DNA of 64,000 nucleotides from Acanthochromis polyacanthus (GCF_021347895.1 NC_067125.1:9196768-9260767), one strand, 5' to 3'. Shown: positions 1 to 11,486, counted from the stretch's first letter. Numbers and translations: made by a program. Notes: generated by a model not told the origin, from the letters alone.

Positions 1-2102
1 TCCAATTTAAGCTGAAAGGATGCATTTGTCGTTTGAAAACAGGATGAGTCATGTTAAGTCAGGGATATATGTTAGCATCAGGCAGCTCCATGCCGCTTGG
101 ACTTTATAACTGATAAACACAGCGCTTTACTGACTTATCAGCCAAGTCATTTTTATATGCAAATTATATCTCACCTCAAATATGAGTGATATCTAAGCAT
201 CGTTAACAAGTGTATTGATAAGTAACAACTAAAAATTATGCCGAGACTGGGTTCTGAAAAGTGTTATATCTACAATAAATGATTTTTGGCCTTTTTGAAA
301 CATAGCATCTACAGCACACGTTATTATTTTTAATATTGTTTGCTGAAAATAGCTGTCTGCTGCTGCTTGAAATGACTGATGATGGAATGATGGAATGCTG
401 AGACTGAACCAAAGCTGCAAGTTGTGAAACCAAAACAACGAGCTAAAAGGTGCTAATTCACTTTATAGAGATCAGTGAGCTGCTTCAGTGATAATTATCT
501 GTTGGGTTGTCGTTATAAGCAATACCTTTAATTTTACACGTACCAATTTAACTCGTTTTTAATCTAAAGATACGGATTAGTGCAGCTTTAATGTTCATAA
601 CAATATGTGCATTCTTTATTATAGTCATATTTGAGCTTTATTTTTCCAGTCATTCCTTACATTTTTTTGCATTTGAAGTTACATGCATATTTTTTATCAT
701 ATTTTTTAATCTATATTTATTTTAATCAGTCAAAATAAAGGGAACCTGATCAAGTCATGTGATATTTTGTTAAAAAATGATTTCCAACCCACTAACCCAA
801 AAGATCTTGCCTGATACATACTTAACACCTTGTTATAAAATATTGCTGTTAGCATTGCCCTTCTATGAACTCTCTAATGCAGCATTAATGACAAGAAGTC
901 ATGTATCATTGTTTCAATGAGTTTTTTTGTTTCGGATGCTGATTTTGTGACCACACTGACAACATGATTAGTGACAAGATGCTCTTCTCCGATTGGTACA
1001 CCGGTATTTTTTAATTTTACTTTTATTTTTACATGTACTTCTCACCGAGTGCAGCTTTATTTGACCCGATCACTATGGAGGCAGTGGCACATCTGCCCCA
1101 ACGAACCCAAGCCGACATCAGCTGGAATTAGCTGAACACTGAGCTAGAAACACACACAGAGGACTCAGGGATCGGTTCTGGAAAGACTCCTGCAGGCTAA
1201 GGGTTCGGGGTGTGTACATACACATGAAGAGGTGGCGTGTGTGTTGTGTACAGGTGGAAAGGAAGGGTTTTATTTCTGGGTGGACGATGTGGGGCTGGAC
1301 TGGTGGGTTAGGGGTAAGTGGGGGGGTTGGGTCACCTACTATACTCAATATTTACAAGAAAGGAGCGTATAAAAATGTACAAGGAGACTCCTCTGACTTT
1401 CCCAAAAACCCAGAACTCAGACCCGTCGGCTAGTTCAACATGACGTCTGCGACAGCACACTGATCATCTTTTTTTGTTTTGTTTGTTTTTGAGTACCATT
1501 GAAAATATGCTATTTCTGTAAAATCACCTGGCTTTGCCACATAGGCTAGAATAAAGACTGATAAATAACATGAAGTATACAAACCAAAAATAGTCTCAGT
1601 TTCTTTACTTTTGCAACTCATTTTTCTTAAATAAAGGCTGTTTTGCATTTGTTTTCTTCTTTTTTTAAAGATGGGACATCAGAAATCTTTGACACATCAA
1701 ACTGAACAGATGGTGCAGGGTTTAACTGACAAAATGAGTTTCATACAACTTTGTTTCTCTAAAGACTGCAGTTGTGGCATAGATTGTAATGAGAGGGAGA
1801 GATCATTGATGGGAAAACATCTCTCTGGGTATGACCTAATTTTGGAGAGCTGTTCCTTTAAGAAGGATGAGAGTCATTTGATTGTGGAGTAGTTTTAGTG
1901 TCATATTATTTCTTATCAGCTGTATAAAACGGGAGGCTTTTCTGACAAGGCTAAGGTTAAATCACTGCACTGTGTTTGTGTGTGTGGTTCAGTGTAGTCT
2001 TCCAGTAGGGGGAGATATTACCTCATTTTTAGAGCATCAACATCACATAAAGTCTTTTTGTTTCAACCATCTGATTTGAGGTTTCAGTATGGACGTGTTG
2101 CA

Positions 2103-2139
<37 letters not shown>

Positions 2140-2165
2140 TGTGTGAGAGACTGTGAATGTGTGTT
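1..2165 (-). other. clstn2 3' UTR and downstream flank
   Basis: This lies immediately downstream of the clstn2 stop codon on the minus strand. The proximal part must be 3' UTR, but its end cannot be fixed from sequence alone. A candidate poly(A) signal (AATAAA on the minus strand) is read at 1269-1274, about 900 nt past the stop; further T-rich or A-rich candidates occur at about 613-650 and 1022. A CA microsatellite sits close to the stop. I see no second gene and no recognisable transposon here. The short open frames present have no family resemblance. Confidence 0.55.
2107..2145. repeat. (GT)n microsatellite in the clstn2 3' UTR
   Basis: An uninterrupted GT run (2107-2135) continues into GCGCGTGTGTG. 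In the minus-strand transcript it is a CA repeat that starts about 20 nt after the stop codon. CA-rich 3' UTR tracts can bind hnRNP L (established knowledge); any such role here is inference. Confidence 0.9.
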
Positions 2166-2384
2166 TCAATAAGATATTGTTGTTTTGTCCCAGTTTTGGC
2201 CCTTCTTGCTCGAGCGCTGCATTCTGGGTAGCTGGACGTCCACTTCTTCCTCGCTGTCGTCTGACTCAGCGCTGGTGATGTCGTCCTCCTCCTCTTCCTC
2301 GTCGTCTTCGTCCTCCTCTTCTTCTTCTTCTTCATCCTCCTCCTCGCTGGCTTCCTCCTCTGCAGCCTGGGGCTCCTCCAGGTT
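2166..2384 (-). CDS. clstn2: clstn2 terminal exon: acidic cytoplasmic tail and stop
   Basis: This exon gives residues 440-511 and the TGA stop (2166-2168). The acceptor reads CCACAG at 2390-2385 and the exon opens in phase 0 with Asn-Leu-Glu-Glu. Residues 448-474 are almost pure Glu/Asp, followed by a DDITSAES segment familiar from calsyntenin-1 tails, then a short basic patch (RSSKKG) and the C-terminus NWDKTTISY. In the family the tail ends in a second tryptophan motif (W-D-D-S/T) that helps bind kinesin light chain. Here the second Asp of the motif is Lys and the residues before Trp are Gln-Asn rather than Leu-Glu. The Glu codons form a GAA/GAG/GAC triplet tract likely to vary in length. 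On the other strand the tract gives a spurious poly-serine frame. Confidence 0.93.
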   Translation of the reverse strand, partial: NLEEPQAAEEEASEEEDEEEEEEEDEDDEEEEEDDITSAESDDSEEEVDVQLPRMQRSSKKGQNWDKTTISY

Positions 2385-2539
2385 CTGTGGTGGAAAATAT
2401 TTGCAGAGATACAGAAACTTAATGATCATTAATTTGTGTTAAGACCAAGAAATCCCAATAATTCCTCCTTCAAGTCATAACCGCTAAACACAGCATTAGT
2501 GTAAGTGTTCTTTTTCTATAGGTGTCCCAATCACTAACA

Positions 2540-3975
2540 CCCAGCAGCTCCTATTTACAGCACCTAGAAAAATGTTCACACCTTTTGTTAGTTTTCCCCT
2601 TTGATTGCTTTTCAACATTGAAATATAGTCAATATGAATTGGCTTTTTGGACAAGAAATTTACAAAAACAACACTTACATGTCCATGTGAAAATGGATAA
2701 ATACATAACAATGTCAGTAATTAAAATTGTAACATTTAAAATAAGCGATTGCATTAGTATTCAAGGTCTGCAACAAATTCTCAGTTGGACTAAGGTTTGA
2801 GCTCTGACTCAGCCACTCCACAAGATTCTTTAAACCATTTCTGTGTAGCTTTGGGTGACTACTTCAGGTCCTTGTCTTGCTGGGAAACAAATCTAAGAGG
2901 AAAATACAACTTGAAAATGTAAAAAATCCATTCAAACAGAAGAAGGTTCTGCATTTCATTCTGTGGGATAAGACTCTGGAACAGATTGGGTGAGGAGATA
3001 AAGCAATGTCCAAACATGCAGTTTAAACAGTTTGAACAGGATACAGGGATGAAGTGGGGGCCTGACAGTCATTGGATATCCATAGGTTACTGTTTGTAAT
3101 TATTTATTTTTTTAATGATTTGTGTTTTATATTCAATTATGCATATTATTAGTTGGATTTTTTCTTTCTGTTGTGTTTTGCTATTGATAGGTCCTTTTGT
3201 CTTTGTCCCTTTGTATAAATATAGTCAGACATACTGGTGTATATGTATCATAAATCATGTTGACTATTCTTATTGTTGTTGTTTATAAATGGCAGCATTT
3301 TGAAAAAGCAGGAACAATACATGGGCAATCATTTGTGTAAGGAGAAGGGGTGGGATTAGATAAGTTTCAACTTCTTTCCACTCCTTTTTGAGGAAGTTAT
3401 TCATTGTCTTTTGTTGTTTTCTTTTTTTCTTTGTTGAAATGTTCTAAATAAACTTTCAAAAATCTCCTCCAAGTCACAGTTTGATTCAGACTGCATGAGA
3501 TAGCCCTCCAGGATTTCCAGATACTTATTACCCTGTACCACAAGCTTCCGGGATGTGCCGCTGAAATGTATCCCCATGTCATGATGCTTCCACCACCGTG
3601 CATTATGGTGGGAATAGTTTGTCTGATGATGTGCAGTGTTTTGTGTCCAAACACAGCATCTAGTCTGATGACCATAAAGCTTTATTTTGGTCTCATCAGA
3701 CCGAAGAACCTTCTCTCTGCTGACTTCAGAGTCTCCCACATGCCTTCTGGCAAGATTTATTATCATGGCAGTGGTGTTCTTTGTGCAACTCTGGTGAAGA
3801 TGGGGCAACAGTTGCTGTTTGCACAGTGTCCAACATCTCAGCCACTGCAGCTCGTACGTGTTTTAGAGGAGTCATACAACATGCATTTTGGTGACCTCCC
3901 TAAAAGTCAGTTTTTTGCATGATCACCTAGTTTTTGATGACAGCCGTCTTTTGGCTGATTTTCACATCTGCCATT
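2540..3975 (-). mobile_element. Degenerate Tc1-like transposon, interrupted by a LINE
   Basis: The minus strand carries broken pieces of a Tc1/mariner transposase. The central part (about 3466-3810) reads RSDETKIKLYGH, then after frameshifts IMHGGGSIMTWGYISAA, which are the family blocks around the first catalytic Asp and the GGGS segment. The C-terminal part is displaced to about 2775-2840 and reads NLVEWLSQSSNLSP, the block that normally precedes the catalytic Glu. The two halves are separated by a plus-strand LINE end. Frameshifts show it is inactive. Outer limits are estimates. Confidence 0.75.
2930..3465 (+). mobile_element. 3' end of a non-LTR retrotransposon (LINE)
   Basis: The plus strand near 2957-3060 reads FCGIRLWNRLGEEIKQCPNM, which resembles the C-terminal end of fish LINE ORF2 proteins. 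An A/T-rich tail follows, with a typical 'AAGTTTCAACTTCTTTCCAC' segment near 3363-3382 and an AATAAA at about 3446. The fragment is 5'-truncated as expected for LINE insertion. It sits exactly between two parts of the Tc1-like element, so it inserted later. The clade is not assigned. Confidence 0.6.
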
Positions 3976-4117
3976 TTCCTTTCATTTCTTATTAATGTAT
4001 TTAACTATATTTCAAGGGATAGTCAGGGCCTTGGAAGTGTTCTTGTTTCAATCTCCTGATTTATGCTTCTCAAAACATGGGGTCAATATTTTTACAATCA
4101 CCCATTTTATATTTCTA

Positions 4118-4680
4118 ACAAGAAAAGCACTCAGAGAGTGCAGTACCCCGCCAAGGCTGCTCAGTTGTATTTTTTCAGACAGCTGAAATCTTGAAAAAAA
4201 GCCTTGCAGAAATCACAGCACTATAGAATGTGGCCATTTAATACAGATGTACACCACAAACAAAATTATCTTGCTGAGCACAGGCATGTGTTATGCATGT
4301 GTACGTTATGTACGGATACCGAATCGCATGACCTAAATATGTAGGGGGTGGAGGGAACTGATGGGACTCAAAAACACCCCCACAGTTTAATCAGTTGTTC
4401 CTTGTATAATGTGGGACGGATAAGTCCCAAAAACTCTGCAATGATCGATTTCTAGCAGGATCACGATCATCATCGTCAGCAGACAGCTGACATAGTGTTC
4501 CCTTGATGTCATAGTTACAGTGACACTGTGCTGCTATCTCACACAGATACAGAAATCTTTAACAAATCTGTGGGTTCTTGTGTCATTTCTGACCTTCCCT
4601 GAAAATGTCATCCAAATCCATTCATCCATTTTTGAGTAATGTTGCTAACAGACAGACAAACCAGTGCTGATCATCATAAC
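4118..4680. mobile_element. MITE, 'AGAAAAGCACTCAGAGAG' family, copy A
   Basis: The left end (4118-4165) is AAGAAAAGCACTCAGAGAGT followed by a CCGCCAAGGCTGCTC block, also present at 11487 and, inverted, at 12255-12295. The internal 'CTATAGAATGTGGCCATTTA' is shared with the 11487-12295 copy. The right half (about 4420-4680) matches the right half of that copy in inverted orientation, including the GACAGACAAAC stretch. It is a non-autonomous element without coding capacity; the right boundary is unclear. Confidence 0.6.
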
Positions 4681-4894
4681 AAATTGACATTACTTAGTAG
4701 AAATATGTTTTTGCTTTGACATGAAAGAGTAATTTTTTGTACATTCTCGTCTCAAAAGCCAAATTTAATTGCCAATGATTCAAGGTTGAAAAACAATAAA
4801 AGGTGAAAACTTTATATTTTATACTTCATATAGACACTGTATCTACGATATTCCCTCCCCTTTAGCTTCCATCCACATTCCTCCGCCCTCCTAC

Positions 4895-5079
4895 CTCCAT
4901 TGGATTGACCGTGATCGTCAGAGCAGAGTCGTCCCAAGTCACATCTGCCTCTTTGGCCGACTCTGCCAGCTTCACCTCCTGCTGGTGGGTCAGGTGGATG
5001 CGGTATATCCCGAGCACCACCACTACCACCAGGGCGGCAATACACATCACGATTACCACGGTGGCAGCACTGGGTACAC
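4895..5079 (-). CDS. clstn2: clstn2 transmembrane exon
   Basis: This exon gives residues 378-439. The acceptor CCCAG ends at 5080 and completes a split Gly codon with the preceding exon (G|GT). The donor is GAG|GTAGGA at 4895/4894. The sequence starts GVPSAATVV and runs through a single hydrophobic helix (about residues 382-403, ending LGIY), then a short basic stop-transfer stretch (RIHLTHQ). It ends with VTWDDSALTITVNPME. The WDDSALTI block (Trp426, Asp427, Asp428) is the first kinesin-light-chain-binding motif and a hallmark of all calsyntenins. Residues just before Trp are Val-Thr instead of the usual acidic or hydrophobic pair. Failure to splice at the donor would add ten residues and then a stop. 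Confidence 0.96.
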
Positions 5080-5631
5080 CTGGGAAGAGGATAAGAGAAG
5101 AGAGAGGTGAGAAATGGAATAGACTGAAGAACATGGTGATCCTAAGCTGCCTCGGTGCAACACTCTGAATGATGAAAATAACAAAAAGGAATTATGCTAG
5201 TTAATTGCTCATTTTGGTTTGATTAGAAGATGTTCACCAGCTACTTTAGCAGAAGAGACACGTAACAGACACAACAATATTAATCTCATAGAGGAAAAGA
5301 AGTGTTGTGCCACTTTAAGTCCCTGGCTAATTTCCATCTAAAGTCTCGAAGCAGGTAGACTCAATCATAAATATAAAATACAAATACAAGTCCAAGGTAC
5401 TAGATAGGAATGAAATATGATCAATAATACCTACACACACCATAAAATACACACATATCCACACATACTCTCTCATTAACTCCCCAATACAGTATTAGAA
5501 TCAGAGTGATGAAGGGATCCGGTGCAGCTGTCTCTTAGAAGGAGAAAGGTGATAAAACACTGGATTCTACACATCCCATAATACAACTCAATACCATCTG
5601 TCTATCTTCGACTCAGTCCACACTCCGTCCT

Positions 5632-6005
5632 TTAGCCCTCCTGTCGTCCTGCGGGTCAAATTGGCCCATTTTCAAGTTTTAAAAATGTGGCAAAAAAAAG
5701 TATTTTCACAGTGAAAATGTCCACATTTTTTGGGAAATTTTTGAAATTTTTTTGGTGGAAAAAAACTAATTAAAAAATGTTTAAGAACATTCAGAAAAAA
5801 ATCAACCAAAATCCAGTGAATTTTGCTGTCAAATTTGGGGATTTTTTTACTTAAAAAAATAAAACTTTTGAGGGAAACTTTTAAGGGAATTTTCTTCCTG
5901 AAGATTTTGCAAATTTTTATAAATTTGGAGAATTTTTTTTGGAATTTTTGGACTTTTTTCAGACAAGGCAACAACATTTTTTGGTAAGGACAACACGAGG
6001 GTTAA
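5632..6005. mobile_element. AT-rich MITE with TTAA end, piggyBac-like
   Basis: The left end reads CCCTCCTGTCGTCCTGCGGG after TTAG, and the right end reads AAGGACAACACGAGGG followed by TTAA (6002-6005). The termini are inverted copies of one another (CCCTCxTGTxGTCCT). The interior is extremely A/T rich with many T runs. TTAA target sites and CCCT-type termini are characteristic of piggyBac-related elements (established); the family assignment here is inference. It has no transposase frame. Confidence 0.6.
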
Positions 6006-7256
6006 CGCAGGCTTTGAATTCTGTATGTTGTGTCGAGCTGCAAATGAATCCGTGTTACTGTAGCAGCTGTTGTTGTGGTTATGCACTAAGAGTCCTCTGT
6101 AGATCATCTTTAATTATTGGCTCTGCTGATTGACTTTTTAAACTTTATTTTTTGGTCAATACTGGTCCATTTCGTGCCTACTGATGTGGAAACTAAGTCC
6201 CAAATCATGAACCAGAATCTAAGACTTGACCGTGTTCAAATGTCCAAAAAGCTTCTATAAAGATCTTTGAAAAAATCACTAGGAGAAGTCAGCATTCAGA
6301 GGTAGCAGGATCCAGGAAAATCCAGGAGTAGTTCTTAGCAGTGACAACACCACAAGAAAAATCAGAGATACTGAGCTGTGCATCGTCTTTTATGCTGTGA
6401 GATTTGGTCATTGTCTCCACACCTATAGGGTGTATTATTGGAGAGACAGTTTTGGCACCATTGTACTTTTCTCAATCTGTTGATCAATTCTTGGCATCAG
6501 GTTATCATATTTTACCATTGAGTCACTCCCTACAGAGGCTTGAGTTGTCATTAGTTCATGTTTTACAGAGAACATGTCCAGACATGTTGAAACTCTGCCT
6601 TAGCCCCCCTGCACATATACCCATATAATTTTGTGATAGATTTTGTTCATATTATACCATGTATTGCTATGTTTCTTTCACATTTTTAAAATAATTATAT
6701 TGCCTTGAGTATACACCATTGTGTTTTTCGTACTCCACATTTCATTTTTCGACACAACATGTAATTTGTCTTTACACCAAAAATACATGTTTGATCTTCC
6801 AGCTATGTGTGTGTGTCCTCCACAAACCCACACAATGTCATCAAGACATCAGTCATTACTAAAACATTCAGCATTATGTATTTTGTGCACATGTTTTAAT
6901 TGTACTCTTCAGTCTAATAGCATTTGTCATAATTATAGCATCTTTTACTCTTAGCACATTGTACCTGAAAATATTACACTACACTATACTCGACATTTTT
7001 CATAATTGTTGCTTTAAGTCTGCATAAATGTGTGTTTTTGTATTTAAAGCCCTTTACACCAAACTCTGACAGGCGATTTTACTAATTCTGGCTGATTGGA
7101 GCTCTTCTGAGAACTGTGTGGGTGTCAAGAGTGTTTAGAAATAAAGGACCTGCACACATGTGAGTGTACATTGTTGTTCTCTTTGTGTTGGTCCTGCAAT
7201 GACCACTACAGAGTGTAATCTGCCTCTCCACCCCACTATAAACCTCGACAGGTAGG

Positions 7257-7450
7257 TACACTAATGTTCAAAAGTTTGGGCTCACGTAGAAATGTCCTGA
7301 TTTTTGAAAGAAAAGCATTTTTTTTCAATGAAGAAGGCTAATTGATGATTAAAAAATCCTTGTGTAATCATGTTAGCAAATGAATAGAAGTGTGAGTTTT
7401 CATGGAAAACATGAAATTGCCTGAGTGACCCCAAACTTTTGAACGGTATA
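7257..7450. mobile_element. Short MITE, 'TTCAAAAGTTTGGGGTCA' family (deleted form)
   Basis: The left terminus is TACACTAATGTTCAAAAGTTTG and the right terminus is GACCCCAAACTTTTGAACGG, forming inverted repeats. At about 194 bp it lacks the central portion seen in the two longer relatives at 38936-39297 and 58700-59050. It is non-coding. Confidence 0.8.
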
Positions 7451-8975
7451 TCTAATGGATGGATATATATGTGTACAGTAACGTACAGACAATAATTCAG
7501 TTATTTAAGGTACTTACACTACAATCACAAAAAGCTTTTGTTCATAAATGATGTTCATAAAGGTGATTAAGTTTTGAGTATTTTTTTTAGTTTAAAAATA
7601 TTAGCAGTTCTGTAATTTTGATGCAACGATTAAAGCAGCTAAATAACTCTATTTAAAATATGGATACATACGAGTATTAATGCAGACTTGAATGCTACAT
7701 TACCCATATGATAACTGTGCTCCTACTCCTAAGTCTGTTCTATCAGAGGTGTTTCTTTTTAAATCCTTTCATTTGTGAGGTCAAAGGATTTACAAGTTGA
7801 GGTGCCTTGAGATGACTTCTGTTGTGAATTGCAACAAAATGGATTGAAAGAAGCTACACGGTGCATTACTAACAGCCATGTCCGTGCACTTGGCAGACAT
7901 TTTTCAATGTACCGAGTTCACTGACTCAATAAACTCAAAAGATTATAGTTCAATGTTTTACAGAGGACTGCGTTACTTGGAGACCACAGTTGTCCATTGA
8001 CTGTGGAGTCATGTGACCTTTTAAAAGTGCTAGGTATATTTCTTTATCTTCAGAATCTGGACATGTGGTTGCGCCTACACCGAGTTGAGATCTGATCAAT
8101 GTGAGCCCGACAACCTCCAAATGTGTTTAATGTGCATTTACACATGTACAGTGCATTAAATATGGAATAGGAAGTCTTTTTTTGCCTCAGTAGTCAAAAA
8201 TCTTCATATTAACAATCAACTTGTCTTAAAACTTGTGCACCTGCTTCTGGCTCTGTTTTCTGGTTTCAGCAAATCAAACTCATCTTGAAGGGAGATTTTA
8301 GCCAATCAGAGGCTTATTCAGCCATAGCAGGCCAAAGTATAAAGAGTACTAAAGTGTTTGAATGTGGTGCAACAGTTAGACCTACAACTTTTACATGGGA
8401 GGGTCAGGTTTGAATCCTGAGTAAAGCCACAAACAGTTGCTGACTTGAAGATATTTTTGCGAGTTTAAAATATGCATGTTTTTCTTTTCTTTTCCAGATT
8501 TCTGTATTATCGAGGTTCAACATGCATTCTGTCTTATTCAGGCACAGATTGCACAATAATACCAGGTTTAACCGGGGTAAAAGAGCGCCTCGATTGCTAC
8601 AGATCCTTTCTCACTAACTCAACTCTCAAGGCTGCCATTGTACAGACGAAAGGATCAGAAGTTGCTTCAGTTTTTACACAAATTTATGTCAGAGATCTAC
8701 TGGCTTTGATTCACACTGAAAATGTGTAATCTACCAATTTTTTCAAATGCATTTAAAAAAAAAACCCAAAACTTAAACACATTAAATTCTGGTCTCTATG
8801 CAGTACATGACTGCAAAGTTGTATCACAGGCCCTATTTAGTAGCATAACCACAACACACACTGAGGGATTTCTCTTGAAATAAAATGTTTATTTCGCCTG
8901 CTCTGATCTTCAGCCCACTGAAATAACATGACTTCTCAGCGCCTGCCCTCTCTCCACCAGTCCCTCCTGGTGTGT

Positions 8976-9075
<100 letters not shown>

Positions 9076-10839
9076 AACGAGGTTGAGGCTCACAGAGGAC
9101 TCTTCAGATGATCATTTGATTCAGTCTAGTTCCTAGATTTTCACACTAAATCCACTGCCTTTGATCTTCCTCAGAGTGAAGCTTCACACAGCCCCTCAGA
9201 GTAACTTGAGTGTTTGCATACGCACACTGTTTCCCCTTCATTCATTAGCACTCTACATATGCAGCATGATCTCATCAGAAACATTCACATGTGCCAAAAG
9301 CATGTCATGGCTGAAACTTCAACTGAAAATCTCTTTTTTTCCTGTTCCTGCCATCTAACCACCCACCTCCCTCTGTGCTCTTCTGACCTCCTTTTGCACA
9401 CATACGCCCTCCAACTCTCTGGGCTGTTAACAGCATCGGCCACTGAACTCTCCAGGACTCTAAGTAGAATCCATTAGAGGCTGATGAATAATTAAATCTC
9501 GTGTGGTAGATTAAGACCAATGTCTCTCCTCCTCACCATGTTCTTTTTTTAACTTCAGATCACTCATACGCATCGAGGGAGGCCAGTAAGAACTCCTGCA
9601 TCTTCTGGGAGGGCCTCGATCGCTGAGAGCCACTGTGCGCGAAAGCAGCAGCAGCCTGATGAGCAGCGCGATAAACAAACTAGAAAGCGGAACCGAGCGC
9701 TCCCTTGGATCTCGCCATGTTTACCCTAGGATGGATAGCTGACATACAAAAACTCTTCACGGGCTTTTTTTTCTCTCATTTATAGCAGTGGCTCCTGACT
9801 GTGATTCTCAGAATTTCACTCTCAGTGAGGATTTCCTTTGGGAGAACCCATCAGTGTCTAGTCAAGTCAGCTTCTACATCTATTTCACATTTATATTCAT
9901 GCATGAACAGCGTCGTCATGCAAACGAGTAATCTGAGATCCTTATTACTTCCCAAGTTGTTGGTTTCTGAGTGTGTTTCTTGTCTTCAATACACTGTTTT
10001 TACTACATTTGCCCATTTATCACATCATAACCAAAACGACTTTTGACAGCCTGGAAGTGGGTTGCTCTCAACTGTCAGTCAAATAATGCGAGTCATGACC
10101 CTCAGTCAAAACGTCAAGTGCTGTGGCGATGCTGAAGATGCCGTCAGGGGAGAAATTTGGATTATGCATTTTCTGCGACCGTTATAACCCCTGTGTGATT
10201 GCTGAACTTAGCTACAAAAATGGAGTTTTATAGAAAATACCCTCACAAACCCAGCCTTTTATGTTGATGCTAAGAATTGTTTGTGACTTTTTACTACCAT
10301 TACCTTAAGATTATTTCCTTGTTTCATGTTTTAACATCAAAAGGAATTTCTCCATTATTAGTGTATTCCCATAAAGCCCACATATGACATCAATAAAGGT
10401 GATTTTTTCATCAATAAACATTGTGTGCACAAGCAGTATAGCAGAATTCTGTGATTCATCCTCAAGAATCTGAAATAAAGACACTCGTCAGATTAACTCT
10501 TGCTCAAAGATTTCTGCAGCTCAGTTACATAAAATATGACTAATTCCTCCACCATCACTGGGAGTTCTAGTGGAAGAAGGTCTTGTAAGTCATCACCATG
10601 CATGCCAGCAAAAGTGCTGGATAGTGATGGTCAATATATTGTATTCTGTTTGTGTCCCTTCTTCCCTGTTCCAGAAATTGATTTTTTTTAACGACATGAA
10701 TAATGCACAATAACTGAATTCAACACCAGAAACTTTTAAGCCATCCAGTTATTCGGTACGAGGAGTACACTTGGAAATGAGGAAAGAAGCCATCGCATCA
10801 GTGTGATTTCTGACTCAGATCTGAACTTTCAGAAACGTT

Positions 10840-11485
10840 AAAACGTTACCAGAAGCAGAGAACACATTACATCTGTTTTAAAGTTGTTATATTGGCTGCC
10901 TGTCAGTTTCTGTATAGACTGGAAATACTTTACCGTCTTTTAAAGCACCTTGCACCAGTATTTATGTCTCACATGCTTACAGCGTATGAACCAGTGAGGC
11001 CCCCCAGGCTTTCTGGCACGAGTCTGTAAATAGTTCTAAAGTGCTGAACTAGACCCTTTGGTGAGGAAGCTTTTAGCATTTCTGCTCCAAGCAGCTGAAC
11101 AGTCTGCCTGAGGACGTGAGAGCACCTAGAAGTGTTGAGGTCTTGCCTTTTCAACAAGGCTTTTGATTACACACAGTTTGTAGATATTTCTTACTTTACT
11201 CTATTATTTTATTGGTTTTATGTTGTTAAATTTGATTCCATTTTATTTAATATCTGTCTTTCAATGTGTTTTATTGAGTTTTTAATTTAGTTTTCATCAT
11301 TTCATTGTGTTTTTATGCTTGTCTTTTAATTGAATCTAATTTATATCACTGTACTTCAATGATAGTCTTTTTATTCCTTTTTTTATCCTGCTTGACTGTA
11401 CTTGCGCTGTCTAATTTTCGGTGTATCACTCTTCTGTGAAGCACTTAAGCGGCACTAAACTGTATGAATGATGCTACATAAACAA
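10840..11485 (+). mobile_element. 3' fragment of an L2-like LINE
   Basis: Between about 10845 and 11165 the plus strand, across frameshifts, reads like the C-terminal end of fish L2/CR1-type ORF2: TSVLKLLYWLPVSFCIDWK, later a SLPED-type region, and 'LAFSTRLLIT' at the end. An A/T-rich 3' UTR follows and ends with 'CTGTGAAGCACTT', the tail typical of these LINEs. It is 5'-truncated and full of stops, so dead. Confidence 0.65.
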
Positions 11486-11486
11486 G

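Larger units (their letters stand above)
2385..4894 (-). other. clstn2 intron between transmembrane and terminal exons
   Basis: The intron is 2510 bp in the minus orientation, with donor GTAGGA at 4894 and acceptor CAG ending at 2385. It holds a split Tc1-like transposon with a LINE fragment inside it (about 2540-3975) and a MITE (about 4118-4680). There is no other coding signal. Confidence 0.85.

Noticed and set aside
2185..2442. Plus-strand open frame with a long poly-serine run
   Set aside because: It is the complement of the Glu/Asp tract of the clstn2 terminal exon.
5672..5977. 101-codon Lys/Phe-rich minus-strand frame
   Set aside because: It runs through the A/T-rich interior of a MITE and is low complexity.
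8362..8432. Possible tRNA gene or tRNA-derived SINE
   Set aside because: Only a B-box-like GGTTTGAATCCT is present; no A box or cloverleaf could be drawn.
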